Source of the DNA: Candidatus Gastranaerophilales bacterium | Lineage (GTDB): Bacteria; Cyanobacteriota; Vampirovibrionia; Gastranaerophilales; Gastranaerophilaceae | Direction of reading: 5' to 3' | NCBI GenBank assembly: GCA_944323655.1 | Contig: CALUTL010000001.1 | Location: 1-64,000, forward strand | DNA: 64,000 nt | Shown: piece by piece, positions 15,531 to 23,998 of the stretch | Layout: each line of letters opens with the position of its first letter | Numbering within the stretch: the first letter of the stretch is position 1 | Program-made: the position numbers and the translations under genes | The notes under the pieces: model-generated | What the model saw: only the letters and a program-made list of their open reading frames with translations | Databases searched by the model: none | Told to the model about the DNA's origin: nothing

Positions 15531-17471
15531 ATGAACAACAAAAACTACAATGCGCCACAGCCGGCACCTAAGAAAATAGTTATAGCAGAGCGTGATAACA
15601 TTGCTGCTGTTTTAGAAGGCAAAAAAGTTACAGATTTCTTTATTCACAGAGGCGAAGTTTTATTAGGCGATGTTTACCTGGCAACTGTAGACAATATTTT
15701 ACCAAGTATTGATGCGGCTTTTGTAAACGTCGGAACAGATAAAATGGGCTTTCTTCACGCTCAGGACGTTATGGGAAAAGGCAGTTTAAAAGAAAAACTT
15801 TCTCCGAAACAAAGACTTATCGTTCAGGTAGTAAAAGAACCAACAGGACATAAAGGGCCTAGAGTTACAACTCAAATAAGCCTTCCCGGAAGATTTTTGG
15901 TCTTGATGCCTTATGAACCCGGTGTCAGCGTTTCTAAAAAGATTGAAAACTCAAGAGAACGCGCAAGGCTGAAAGCAATAATGAATCTTATAAAACCCGT
16001 CGGAGTGGGCGTTATTATAAGAACCGAAGCCGAAGGACAAAGCGAAGCTGATATTCAGGAAGATTTGGAAATTCTGCTCGAAAAATGGAACAACATCATA
16101 ACGGCAGCAGAAACAATGACACCTCCAAACCTGATTTACAGAGATCAGGATCTTCTTTACCGTGTAATAAGAGAGGCTTGCACGGAAGATACAAAAGAAA
16201 TCATAGTTGACACAGCATTTGCAATGAACAGAGTTCAAAACCTTCTGCAAAACTGGCACATGAACAAAAACATTGATGTCACTTTATACAAAGGTACAGA
16301 GCCCCTGCTTGTTGCAATGGATATCCACAAAGAAATAAAAGCCGCACTAAATATAAAAGTAAATATGCCTTCAGGCGGATATCTGTTTATCCAACAGACA
16401 GAGGCTTTGACGGTAATTGATGTAAACAGCGGTAAGTTCGTAAGCTCTGCAACTCAGGATGAAACGATTTTAAAAACAAATATTGAAGCAGTTCACGAAA
16501 TTGCACGACAGTTAAGGCTCAGAAACATCGGCGGTATGATTATCATAGACTTTATTGATATGCTATCCCGCGCTGACAAGCTTGCAATTATGGAAGAATT
16601 GGAAATTGCACTTGAACCTGACAAAGCAAAACCGCAAGTCGGACAACTTTCGGATTTAGGACTTGTAGAACTAACACGCCATCGTCAGGGGCAAAGTCTT
16701 GCGGAAATATTTACGAAAAAATGCCCTCACTGCCAAGGCACAGGCTGCTCGGTTATTGACTTTAACTTCGCAACCCCGACAGCAGAAGGCGAATACAGAG
16801 CTAAAGCCGCAAAACTTAAGCTTCCTGTAACAAACTTCAAGAAAAACAACAATAATAATAACAAAAATAAAAATCAGCAAATGCCTCAGCAACAGGAAAC
16901 CACACCTCAGATTGAACAGCAGCAGCCGATTCAACCGTCGATAGAAGTTGAAAATCCGGCTCAAACAGCAGTTCAAGAAGTTGAAAAGCGCGAAAACAAT
17001 AAAAAACAAAAGAACAGACGCAAAAAATTTGACCGTCAGGATCGCGAACAAACGGCAGAAATTCAAGCAGAAATCAAGTCTAATGAAAGCATTCCGACAG
17101 CAGAAACCGTTCTGAAACCGGAAGAAGAATTTAAACCTGTAATTGAAGCTCAGCCAACCCCTGAGATGCCAGTACAAGCGGAACAACCATCAGAACAAAC
17201 CCCAGCTCCGCAGCCTGCAAAACAAGAAAAGCGGACTAAAAAAATCAGAGGCAAAAGAAATAAAAAGCAAGAGGCGGAAGCGCAATTAAATCAGCCGGAA
17301 GTTCAAGCTGAAACAACAAAAGAAGTTCCCGCTGCCGAACCTAAACCGGAAGTAACGGCAGAAACAGTTACAGAAGAAACACCTAAAAAATCACGTCGTC
17401 CAAATCGCGGTTCTTCTAAAAAAAGCAAAACTAAAAAAGTAAATGAGGAAAAAATTGAAACAACAACATAA
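15531..17471 (+). CDS. rng: Ribonuclease E/G family endoribonuclease
   Basis: 646 residues. Residues about 15-430 form the conserved Rne/Rng core: an S1 RNA-binding region near 38-125, the catalytic aspartates in VIDVNSG and IDFIDM, and the Zn-link cysteines in CPHCQGTG near residue 398. From about 430 on the protein is a Pro/Gln/Glu/Lys-rich low-complexity tail, like the scaffold tails of RNase E that recruit degradosome partners. It cleaves single-stranded RNA for rRNA/tRNA maturation and mRNA decay. It likely forms an operon with the upstream radical SAM gene; an AAAGGA site precedes the ATG. Confidence 0.95.
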   Translation: MNNKNYNAPQPAPKKIVIAERDNIAAVLEGKKVTDFFIHRGEVLLGDVYLATVDNILPSIDAAFVNVGTDKMGFLHAQDVMGKGSLKEKLSPKQRLIVQVVKEPTGHKGPRVTTQISLPGRFLVLMPYEPGVSVSKKIENSRERARLKAIMNLIKPVGVGVIIRTEAEGQSEADIQEDLEILLEKWNNIITAAETMTPPNLIYRDQDLLYRVIREACTEDTKEIIVDTAFAMNRVQNLLQNWHMNKNIDVTLYKGTEPLLVAMDIHKEIKAALNIKVNMPSGGYLFIQQTEALTVIDVNSGKFVSSATQDETILKTNIEAVHEIARQLRLRNIGGMIIIDFIDMLSRADKLAIMEELEIALEPDKAKPQVGQLSDLGLVELTRHRQGQSLAEIFTKKCPHCQGTGCSVIDFNFATPTAEGEYRAKAAKLKLPVTNFKKNNNNNNKNKNQQMPQQQETTPQIEQQQPIQPSIEVENPAQTAVQEVEKRENNKKQKNRRKKFDRQDREQTAEIQAEIKSNESIPTAETVLKPEEEFKPVIEAQPTPEMPVQAEQPSEQTPAPQPAKQEKRTKKIRGKRNKKQEAEAQLNQPEVQAETTKEVPAAEPKPEVTAETVTEETPKKSRRPNRGSSKKSKTKKVNEEKIETTT

Positions 17472-17832
17472 AACTTATTTAAAAATGTTTTCAATAATGC
17501 TTTTAGCGGCAATAATAACAGTTATTGCCGCTCAGGCAGGATTTTGCGATCCCTCAACCGTTGCAGACCAAGTTCCTGCGGCTGCCGCAACAACCGCAAA
17601 CGCAGTTCAAACGGCTGAACAAAGCAAATCGGATGCAATTGTCAAATTTCTTATTGCAATGGGCGGGGTTGCACTTTCATCAATTGTAATTTTTTTAGGG
17701 CTTACAATTTACAACAAATTTTTTGTTGATAAAAAGCTATTTGAACCGAACAATCCTGATGATGCGCTTAACACACCTGAAACAGTAGAAGAAGCTGTTA
17801 CTCTCTACATAAAAAGGAACAAACTATGCTAA
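17443..17832 (+). CDS. Small membrane protein overlapping the RNase E/G gene
   Basis: 129 residues if it begins at the ATG at 17443, which lies inside the last ten codons of the RNase gene in another frame; an in-frame ATG at 17485 is the alternative. Neither has a good ribosome site, suggesting translational coupling. It has a signal-peptide-like N-terminus (hydrophobic 14-32, possible cleavage near AQAGFCDP), an Ala/Thr-rich linker, a second hydrophobic helix (about 66-88), and a polar tail. Function unknown. It overlaps the next small gene by 7 bases, so the three are probably one transcript. Confidence 0.6.
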   Translation: MRKKLKQQHKTYLKMFSIMLLAAIITVIAAQAGFCDPSTVADQVPAAAATTANAVQTAEQSKSDAIVKFLIAMGGVALSSIVIFLGLTIYNKFFVDKKLFEPNNPDDALNTPETVEEAVTLYIKRNKLC

Positions 17833-18044
17833 AACCCGCATTTGGCGCTGTCGGTATGCTGCTTACCATTTTAATTATAGGGTTAATCGCCGTGATGACG
17901 CTTCCGATGCTTAAATCGACTTCAGGCACCAATTTAAACAACTCTTCCATAAATTACGAAAGCGCAGAAGATAAAGCTAATGAAATGATTGATGATATTC
18001 AAAAGAAACGTCAAGAAGCTATTGAATATTACAACAATCAATAA
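17826..18044 (+). CDS. 72-residue single-pass membrane protein
   Basis: A short N-terminus, one hydrophobic helix (about residues 7-29, ending MTLPML) and a polar, helical tail of about 40 residues. An AAAAAGGAAC site precedes the ATG, which overlaps the end of the preceding gene. The helix ending in a MTLP-type sequence resembles the helix of the prepilins in this window, but the charged cleavage motif is missing, so I do not call it a pilin. Its stop overlaps the convergent LysM gene by 7 bases. Confidence 0.55.
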   Translation: MLKPAFGAVGMLLTILIIGLIAVMTLPMLKSTSGTNLNNSSINYESAEDKANEMIDDIQKKRQEAIEYYNNQ

Positions 18045-18724
18045 AACCTTTTAGGATTTTTCTTGTAATTTTCATATTGATTATAAATTTCTTTAAACAA
18101 GGCTTCTTTATCTTCTTGTTTAAGTTGTTGTACCGGTGGTTTTGGGTATACATTTGTTTTAGCTTGCCCGTTAGCATCTATATCATAATCCAAACTGATA
18201 CGATTTAAATTTTTCACATCATCAATCGAAACGCTTCGGATTTTGTTGTTTTTGTCCAAAGTAAAATAAAGAAGATGACTTTCTAAAGGCGGCATTCCTT
18301 GAACAAAAGATCTTTTACGGAACACGTGATATGAATTTATAAAATCCGGTGTTGCCTTTCTTACATAAATAGTTTTGTCATTTCGCAAAATATCTATAAC
18401 ACTATCAACTGATTTTTCAAGCTCTGTACGTGCTTGCGGGTCTGTCGGATTTTTACCTGCTATATCTTGCGGCAGGTAAATTTTTTGATTTGCGTAAAGC
18501 CCGTTCATTTTTTCGACAGTTGTAAGATTATTTAACTTTGCAATCAATAGCATATAATCTCTTATTTCACGATTGGAAAGTTTTTTTCCGCCCAATTCCT
18601 TTTTGGCAATATTCCATAAAGAATCGCCTGACTTAAGTGTGTATTCCTTCTTCGATTTAACCTCAGGCAAAGATGCCATTACCTGATTAATCACAGCTTG
18701 TTCTGCTGAAATTCCATCAACCAT
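18038..18724 (-). CDS. LysM domain protein
   Basis: 228 residues. A LysM domain (about 27-80) is visible from YTLKSGDSLWNIAKKELGG to NLTTVEKMNGLYANQKIYLP, with the usual insertion between its helices. LysM binds N-acetylglucosamine polymers such as peptidoglycan. The rest has no recognised domain and ends basic (NPKRFY). There is no signal peptide, so export would need another route. An AAAAAGGA ribosome site supports the start. Confidence 0.8.
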   Translation of the reverse strand: MVDGISAEQAVINQVMASLPEVKSKKEYTLKSGDSLWNIAKKELGGKKLSNREIRDYMLLIAKLNNLTTVEKMNGLYANQKIYLPQDIAGKNPTDPQARTELEKSVDSVIDILRNDKTIYVRKATPDFINSYHVFRKRSFVQGMPPLESHLLYFTLDKNNKIRSVSIDDVKNLNRISLDYDIDANGQAKTNVYPKPPVQQLKQEDKEALFKEIYNQYENYKKNPKRFY

Positions 18725-18851
18725 AATAAATTCCTTTTTCCTTTTCCCCTTTTCTATATAAAAAAATTATCTGGTTAAAAAATGACTTTTTTTGAATAAA
18801 ACTTAACATTTTGTATAACTTTTTTAATAATTAAAAAAGCAGAACAAGCTT

Positions 18852-19787
18852 CTATGGTTGTAAATCCTGATTTTTATGAATAATTTCAATCATTTCTTTA
18901 ATAATTTTGTTGTAAGGAGTCGGGATATTATACTTTTCACCTAATTTAACAACAGTACCCGAAAACAATTCTATCTCAGTCTTTCGCCCGGCTTCTATAT
19001 CTTGAAGCATTGAAGTCTTGCCGTCAGGAATCATTGAGTTAAAAAGCCCAATAGCATCTTGAAGCATTGTATCGGAATTTTTTATTCCTTCTTCAATCGC
19101 TATTTGCTGCGCTTCCGCAATAACTTTATTTGCCATATCCATAAAATTCTGATTTTGCATCATTTCGCCAAAGGTCATTTTAAAAATTGCACTTAGTGGA
19201 TTTGCGCTGATATTTAACATAAATTTAAGCCACATTGAGCGCTTGATATCGTCGGGAATTTCATAATCAATTCCGCACTCTTCAAAAAATGCCTTAACCC
19301 TTAAAACATTATCTTTTGAATTTTCCCCAAACTCATTTTCCCCAAAGACAATCTTGCTTACTCCGTCATGCATAACACTGCGCCCGCATCTTACGGAACT
19401 ATGACAAATACAGTAAGAATAAAGAACCTTGTCCCATCCATAAAGCTTTGCCAGCGCTTTTTCTGTTGTTACGCCGTTTAATAATGACAAAATAATCGTA
19501 TCGTCTTTTACAAAATTTCTGATGTCTTCCTTTGCCTGAGCAAACCCTGAATATTTAGTTGCGATTATAATTAAATCAGCCTTGAAATTTTCTTCATCAG
19601 GCAGAATATAATCAAAATCACATTCCAAACCGTTATAAATAAGAGGCGAAGACTTGTACACATTTAATCTTTCTGCGCTAGCCAAAACCTTCAAACTGCC
19701 GCCTTTTAAACAGTTTTTAATTTTAACCGCATAAATGCTTCCAATAGCTCCAAGCCCGCAGATTAAAACTTTTTTAATTTCACTCAT
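18852..19787 (-). CDS. panE: Ketopantoate reductase family protein
   Basis: 311 residues, normal for PanE/ApbA. It has an N-terminal Rossmann motif (LICGLGAIGS), the segment LSLLNGVTTEKAL, the catalytic lysine in SMWLKFMLNISANPLSA near residue 190, and a C-terminal helical domain ending in TPYNKIIKEM. PanE reduces ketopantoate with NADPH on the route to pantothenate and coenzyme A. The family also contains paralogues with other substrates, and no other pan gene is nearby, so the exact substrate is a moderate inference. It follows the RDD gene by 17 bases on the same strand. Confidence 0.85.
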   Translation of the reverse strand: MSEIKKVLICGLGAIGSIYAVKIKNCLKGGSLKVLASAERLNVYKSSPLIYNGLECDFDYILPDEENFKADLIIIATKYSGFAQAKEDIRNFVKDDTIILSLLNGVTTEKALAKLYGWDKVLYSYCICHSSVRCGRSVMHDGVSKIVFGENEFGENSKDNVLRVKAFFEECGIDYEIPDDIKRSMWLKFMLNISANPLSAIFKMTFGEMMQNQNFMDMANKVIAEAQQIAIEEGIKNSDTMLQDAIGLFNSMIPDGKTSMLQDIEAGRKTEIELFSGTVVKLGEKYNIPTPYNKIIKEMIEIIHKNQDLQP

Positions 19788-19804
19788 AGCTTCAATGCTT
19801 ACAC

Positions 19805-20794
19805 CTATTTAAGCCTTTCACTATGCGAAACCGGAATATCAGCCCCGCTTATCCAATCCTGCATAGCAGCCTTTTTAGAAAACATTTCTATTCTTGAATT
19901 TGTTCCTAAAGTCGCATAATTTGCAATCCCGACCGTCATAAAATCAATATCATCTTTTCTAAATTCAGAATTAATAAAGATTTTAGCATAATCATTTATT
20001 CTTGCTGATGCAAAATTCATATCATGAAAATCTTTGCTATTTTCAGAAACAGTTAAAGAGATTCCTTTTTTAGTGACACTTTCCTTAGTATTATAGTTGT
20101 AATCGTAACTGTATTGAATAGCATACCCAACCAAATTCAAATCGTTTTGACTGTATAACTTTGCAACACTGTTAATTTCCCCTAAGTTCATGCCTATTTT
20201 CGGAATATAAACAAAACATACTAAAACTAATAAAACAGTTAAAACAACCCCGATTGAAATTATAATAACGGGTTTGCGAGTTTTAACAATCTCAACAGCC
20301 TCACAAGTATTATCAACAACAACACTTCCCGCAACAAGATCATGCAACGACCTTCTTTGAGGGGAATTAAACAAAAACAGCATTACTATAACAAATGAAA
20401 TAAACCCTATAAATATTGAATAAATAATAACAACATTTCCAACAGGCAGAAACAAAGAACCGAATACAAACATCGGAGTAAGAATTAACGCACGCAGCAT
20501 TGATTTTCTGACAGATAAAAATTGATTGTCCATATCCACGACTTTAATCTTGAATAACCTTTTGCCCAAAGTCTGCCCGCCGCAAAGTCTGCTATTTTTA
20601 AGTCCGTAATAGAGCATAAAAATCACAAACCCGATTAATATTCCCCAATTTCCGATGTTTAAAAGCGGATCTTTAAACAGACTCAACAACAAATATGCAA
20701 CAACCAAAAGCACAATTGAATCTGTCCAAAATGCTAAAATTCTTTTCCAAAATACATAACAATTATTCTTAACATTACTATTATTATCTTCCAT
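19805..20794 (-). CDS. RDD family membrane protein
   Basis: I start it at the ATG at 20794, preceded by AAAGGGGG; a start at 20839 would read through that site. The 329-residue product has an RDD domain (about 20-170): Arg-Ile-Leu-Ala-Phe-Trp-Thr-Asp in the first helix, LCGGQTLGKRLFKIKV in the middle and SLHDLVAGSVVV at the end. Another hydrophobic helix (about 180-202) leads to an extracytoplasmic tail of about 125 residues. RDD proteins are polytopic membrane proteins, some involved in ion or osmotic transport. Function here is unknown. Confidence 0.8.
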   Translation of the reverse strand: MEDNNSNVKNNCYVFWKRILAFWTDSIVLLVVAYLLLSLFKDPLLNIGNWGILIGFVIFMLYYGLKNSRLCGGQTLGKRLFKIKVVDMDNQFLSVRKSMLRALILTPMFVFGSLFLPVGNVVIIYSIFIGFISFVIVMLFLFNSPQRRSLHDLVAGSVVVDNTCEAVEIVKTRKPVIIISIGVVLTVLLVLVCFVYIPKIGMNLGEINSVAKLYSQNDLNLVGYAIQYSYDYNYNTKESVTKKGISLTVSENSKDFHDMNFASARINDYAKIFINSEFRKDDIDFMTVGIANYATLGTNSRIEMFSKKAAMQDWISGADIPVSHSERLK

Positions 20795-20934
20795 AAAATC
20801 CCCCTTTACATAAATTTTATCAAACCAAAACAATTTCACAAAAAAAGTTAATTTTTTTTAACATAAATGCAATTTTGCCCTCAAAAAATACTTTATTAAT
20901 ACATAAGTGTAGTAGAAATAGGTGTGTGTAAAAT

Positions 20935-21714
20935 ATGGGATTGGAAATAAATTCCTTATTACGTACGTATGGACTTAACGGAATTGAACTTCAGAATAAG
21001 CCCTCAAGCGTAAGTTTCCGGCAAAATTCTTCCGAAGACAAGTTTGAAAGCAACTTGCCCGAAAGATTTGCTAACGAAGCCGTAATAACAAAACTTGTAA
21101 ACACAAATCCCAAAATCCAAAGCATTTTAAAAGAAGTCGGAGTTGAACCCATACTTAATTTTCAGGACTTAAAACCGCTTTTGAATAACCACTGCACAGA
21201 TGTCAGAAATATTTCATCAGGAATTGTTCAAAATCTGCCGTTTTCACTTAGAAACTTTGTCGATGAAAAAGCAATTTTAGATGCTTCCTATCTTCACGAC
21301 ATCGGAAAAGTCCTTATACCGAGTGAAATTCTAAACAAGCAAGGAAAACTTAACGAAACCGAAACAAAAATAATGCACAAGCACTCCGAACTTAGTTATG
21401 AAATTTTAAAGAACACTAATCTTGATAAAAAAACGCTTAACCTTATCAGAAACCATCATCAAAATGCAAAGAAAAGCGGATATCCTTTTGTTACGCAAGA
21501 TTTTATGGCAGATTTAAACTTACAAATTCTATCTATGGCTGACAAATATTCTGCGCTAACGGAAAAAAGACCTTATAAAGAAGCATTTACCCCTCAGCAA
21601 GCATTGACTATAATTTACGCAGACGTAAAAGACGGTAAATTGCATCCGTTTGTTTTTAAAGCACTCACAAACTACGTCAATAAAACATCAAACATAAATC
21701 TACAACTTACTTAG
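20935..21714 (+). CDS. HD-GYP-like metal-dependent phosphohydrolase
   Basis: 259 residues. An HD-GYP-like domain spans about 75-245: YLHDIGKVLIPSEIL near residue 119, HxELSYEIL, the RNHHQ pair, and a SGYP sequence in place of the GYP motif region, followed by LSMADKYSALT. HD-GYP enzymes hydrolyse cyclic di-GMP or related dinucleotides. The first 40 residues are polar and include SSVSFRQNS, like the N-terminal motif of other window proteins. No sensor domain is attached. An AGGTG ribosome site lies about 10 bases upstream. Confidence 0.8.
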   Translation: MGLEINSLLRTYGLNGIELQNKPSSVSFRQNSSEDKFESNLPERFANEAVITKLVNTNPKIQSILKEVGVEPILNFQDLKPLLNNHCTDVRNISSGIVQNLPFSLRNFVDEKAILDASYLHDIGKVLIPSEILNKQGKLNETETKIMHKHSELSYEILKNTNLDKKTLNLIRNHHQNAKKSGYPFVTQDFMADLNLQILSMADKYSALTEKRPYKEAFTPQQALTIIYADVKDGKLHPFVFKALTNYVNKTSNINLQLT

Positions 21715-21771
21715 CTGCCATTTTATTGTTACAAATAAATACACCTTAAAAACATTTGTTCATGTTTATAT

Positions 21772-21777
21772 TATAAT
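21772..21777 (+). promoter_or_regulatory. -10 element just before the AgcS symporter gene
   Basis: A perfect TATAAT ends 7 bases before the ATG at 21785, with no Shine-Dalgarno sequence in TAAGTAG. No good -35 is present at the standard spacing. This fits a leaderless message. Confidence 0.5.
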
Positions 21778-21784
21778 TAAGTAG

Positions 21785-23308
21785 ATGAGTTTAGATAATC
21801 TAATAGATAGCTTTTTATCACCAATAGCCGATAAAATATCAGGGATAATTTTTTGCTCCGTAAATATTCACGGGGTTGAAGTTCAGCTGCTTGTGGCACT
21901 TTTAATGACTGCCGCAATCTATTTTACCCTAAGAACAGGTTTTATCGGAATATGGGGTTTTAAGCACGCCATAAAATTAATTACCAAAAATTACGAACAT
22001 AAAGACCTCATTAAAAGGAAAAAGAAAGGTGAAGTTTCATCTTTTCAGGCACTTACTGCCACAATCTCGGCTTCTGCAGGAATAGGAAATGTCGCAGGAT
22101 CTGCTGCTGCCGTTTCTATCGGAGGCCCGGGGGTAATTTTTTGGATGGTTGTCGCAGGTTTCTTCTCTATGGCACTGAAATTTGCAGAAGTCCTTTTAGG
22201 GCTTAAATTTAGAGAAGTTCATCCTGACGGAACCGTTGACGGCGGGCCAATGTATTATATTCAAAACGGGCTTAAAAACCACAAAATTTTCGGGAAATTT
22301 GCACCGTATTTATCTAAAATCTATGCACTTTGCTGTATCTTTGCAATGATCGGCGGATGGAATTTGTTTCAAATTAACGCTATGACAACACAGATTACGG
22401 AAGTTACGGGCGGCGATAAAAGCTTCTTTGCCGAACAAAGCTGGCTTTTGGGTTTGATTGTTGCCGTTATAACTTACTTTACTATTATCGGCGGAATTAA
22501 GGCTATCGGAAAGTTTACATCAAAAGTAACACCTGTTATGTGCAGTTTGTATGTTTTAACCGCTTTTACAATATGCCTTTTTAATATCCACCATTTTCCT
22601 CATGCAATTTCTCTTGTGATTAAAGAAGCCTTTAAACCTCAAGCACTTGCAGGCGGAATGTTTGCGTGCATGTTATGGGGATTCAGAAGGGCTATGTTTG
22701 CAAACGAATCAGGGCTTGGAACGGCTCCGATTGCGTTTTCTGCCGTAAAAACCAGCAAACCCGCAGTACAAGCCTTTATTGCTATGCTTCAGCCTTTTGT
22801 CGATACAGTAATCGTCGGAAGTGCTACGGCTTTTGTTATTGTTATTTCAGGTGCTTATCTTGATAATACCGGATTAGCGGGAATTGAACTAACCTCAAAG
22901 GCTTTCGGCTCCGTTTGTCCGTTCTTCCCGATACTTTTAACCATTATGGCAAGCTGCTTTGTGCTTTCAACCATGCTCTGCGGTTCATACTACGGAATAA
23001 AAAGCTGGAACTTCCTCTTTGGTAATTCTAAATTGAAAACACGCACTTTTCAGGTTATATATTGTTTATTCATAGTAGTTGGTTCTGCTATGAACTTTAA
23101 AAGTATCATAAATCTTTCGGATGCCTTCACTTTATTCCTTGCAGTTCCGAATTTGTTTGCGGTTTTCATACTTTCGGAGGTTGTCATGAAAGATTTGAAA
23201 CGATATTGTAAGAAATATAATGTAGGATTATTCAAAAATAACACTGATAAACAAGGAGAGAGAAAAGATGAAAGAACAATGTCTGGAGATAGTAAGACAA
23301 AAGTGTAA
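21785..23308 (+). CDS. Alanine/glycine:cation symporter (AgcS/AlsT family)
   Basis: 507 residues, polytopic. Family motifs include the TATISASAGIGNVAGSAAA region near residue 97, GGPMYYIQNGL near 155, and NESGLGTAPIAFSA near 306. The family couples uptake of alanine, glycine or glutamine to Na+ or H+; substrate cannot be fixed from sequence. It sits in the inner membrane. Its last 13 codons overlap the start of the uracil-DNA glycosylase gene in another frame, so the two are coupled. Confidence 0.93.
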   Translation: MSLDNLIDSFLSPIADKISGIIFCSVNIHGVEVQLLVALLMTAAIYFTLRTGFIGIWGFKHAIKLITKNYEHKDLIKRKKKGEVSSFQALTATISASAGIGNVAGSAAAVSIGGPGVIFWMVVAGFFSMALKFAEVLLGLKFREVHPDGTVDGGPMYYIQNGLKNHKIFGKFAPYLSKIYALCCIFAMIGGWNLFQINAMTTQITEVTGGDKSFFAEQSWLLGLIVAVITYFTIIGGIKAIGKFTSKVTPVMCSLYVLTAFTICLFNIHHFPHAISLVIKEAFKPQALAGGMFACMLWGFRRAMFANESGLGTAPIAFSAVKTSKPAVQAFIAMLQPFVDTVIVGSATAFVIVISGAYLDNTGLAGIELTSKAFGSVCPFFPILLTIMASCFVLSTMLCGSYYGIKSWNFLFGNSKLKTRTFQVIYCLFIVVGSAMNFKSIINLSDAFTLFLAVPNLFAVFILSEVVMKDLKRYCKKYNVGLFKNNTDKQGERKDERTMSGDSKTKV

Positions 23309-23924
23309 CGGATGCAAAGGCTGCGCTTTAGCTAATACTCGTAAAAACGTAGTTTTTGGCGACGGAAATGCTGACAAAGCAAAAATCGTTTTTATCGGAG
23401 AAGCACCCGGCGAAATGGAAGATGAAAGCGGAAGACCATTCTCAGGCCGCGCAGGTCAACTTTTGGATGAATTTTTGGCTGCTGCAGGAATCTCCAGAGA
23501 AGAAGATTTATATATTACAAACACCGTAAAATGCAGACCTCCGGAAAACAGAGTTCCAACTGACGAAGAAAAAGAAGCATGCCGCAAATTCTTAAATGCA
23601 CAAATTGACTTTATCAAACCGCGTGCTATTATCCTTTGTGGTGCAACTGCTTTAAAATCATTCGTAGAACTTGATAAGAAAACAACTATTTCTAAAATAA
23701 GAGGTCAGTGGATGACTATTACGGTTGATGGCGTTGAATATCCTGCTATGACAATTTTCCACCCGTCATATTTGTTAAGAAACCATTCACTTGCTGAAAA
23801 CGCACCAAGAACTCTTATGGCAAAAGATTTGAGAGAAATCAAAAACACTTACCTTAACGATGTTCAAAGATTTAATGACGTTGTTACGGGAAATGCTGAA
23901 AACAAAGAGTTCGCTTGCGTATAA
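23268..23924 (+). CDS. Uracil-DNA glycosylase, family 4 (Fe-S)
   Basis: 218 residues. It has the family-4 pattern: N-terminal cysteines CNGCKGC for the 4Fe-4S cluster, motif GEAPGEMEDESGRPFSGRAG near residue 44, the second Cys group around VKCRPPENR and EEKEAC, and the C-terminal HPSYLLRN motif. It removes uracil from DNA to begin base-excision repair. An AAGGAGAG site lies inside the end of the symporter gene. A terminator follows. Confidence 0.95.
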   Translation: MKEQCLEIVRQKCNGCKGCALANTRKNVVFGDGNADKAKIVFIGEAPGEMEDESGRPFSGRAGQLLDEFLAAAGISREEDLYITNTVKCRPPENRVPTDEEKEACRKFLNAQIDFIKPRAIILCGATALKSFVELDKKTTISKIRGQWMTITVDGVEYPAMTIFHPSYLLRNHSLAENAPRTLMAKDLREIKNTYLNDVQRFNDVVTGNAENKEFACV

Positions 23925-23945
23925 ATTAATAAACTAAATAACAAC

Positions 23946-23975
23946 AAAAAGGCGGGTATTATGCCCGTCTTTTTT
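23946..23975. terminator. Bidirectional terminator between convergent genes
   Basis: AAAAAGGCGGGTA pairs with TGCCCGTCTTTTT (two wobbles) and both arms end in A or T runs, so it can serve the glycosylase gene on the plus strand and the hypothetical gene on the minus strand. Confidence 0.8.
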
Positions 23976-23998
23976 GTTATTAAAATTAAAGCAAACAT

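Noticed and set aside
16671-17186. Phe-rich minus-strand ORF of 171 residues
   Set aside because: It lies opposite the low-complexity tail of the RNase gene and reflects its Glu/Lys codons; there is no start signal.
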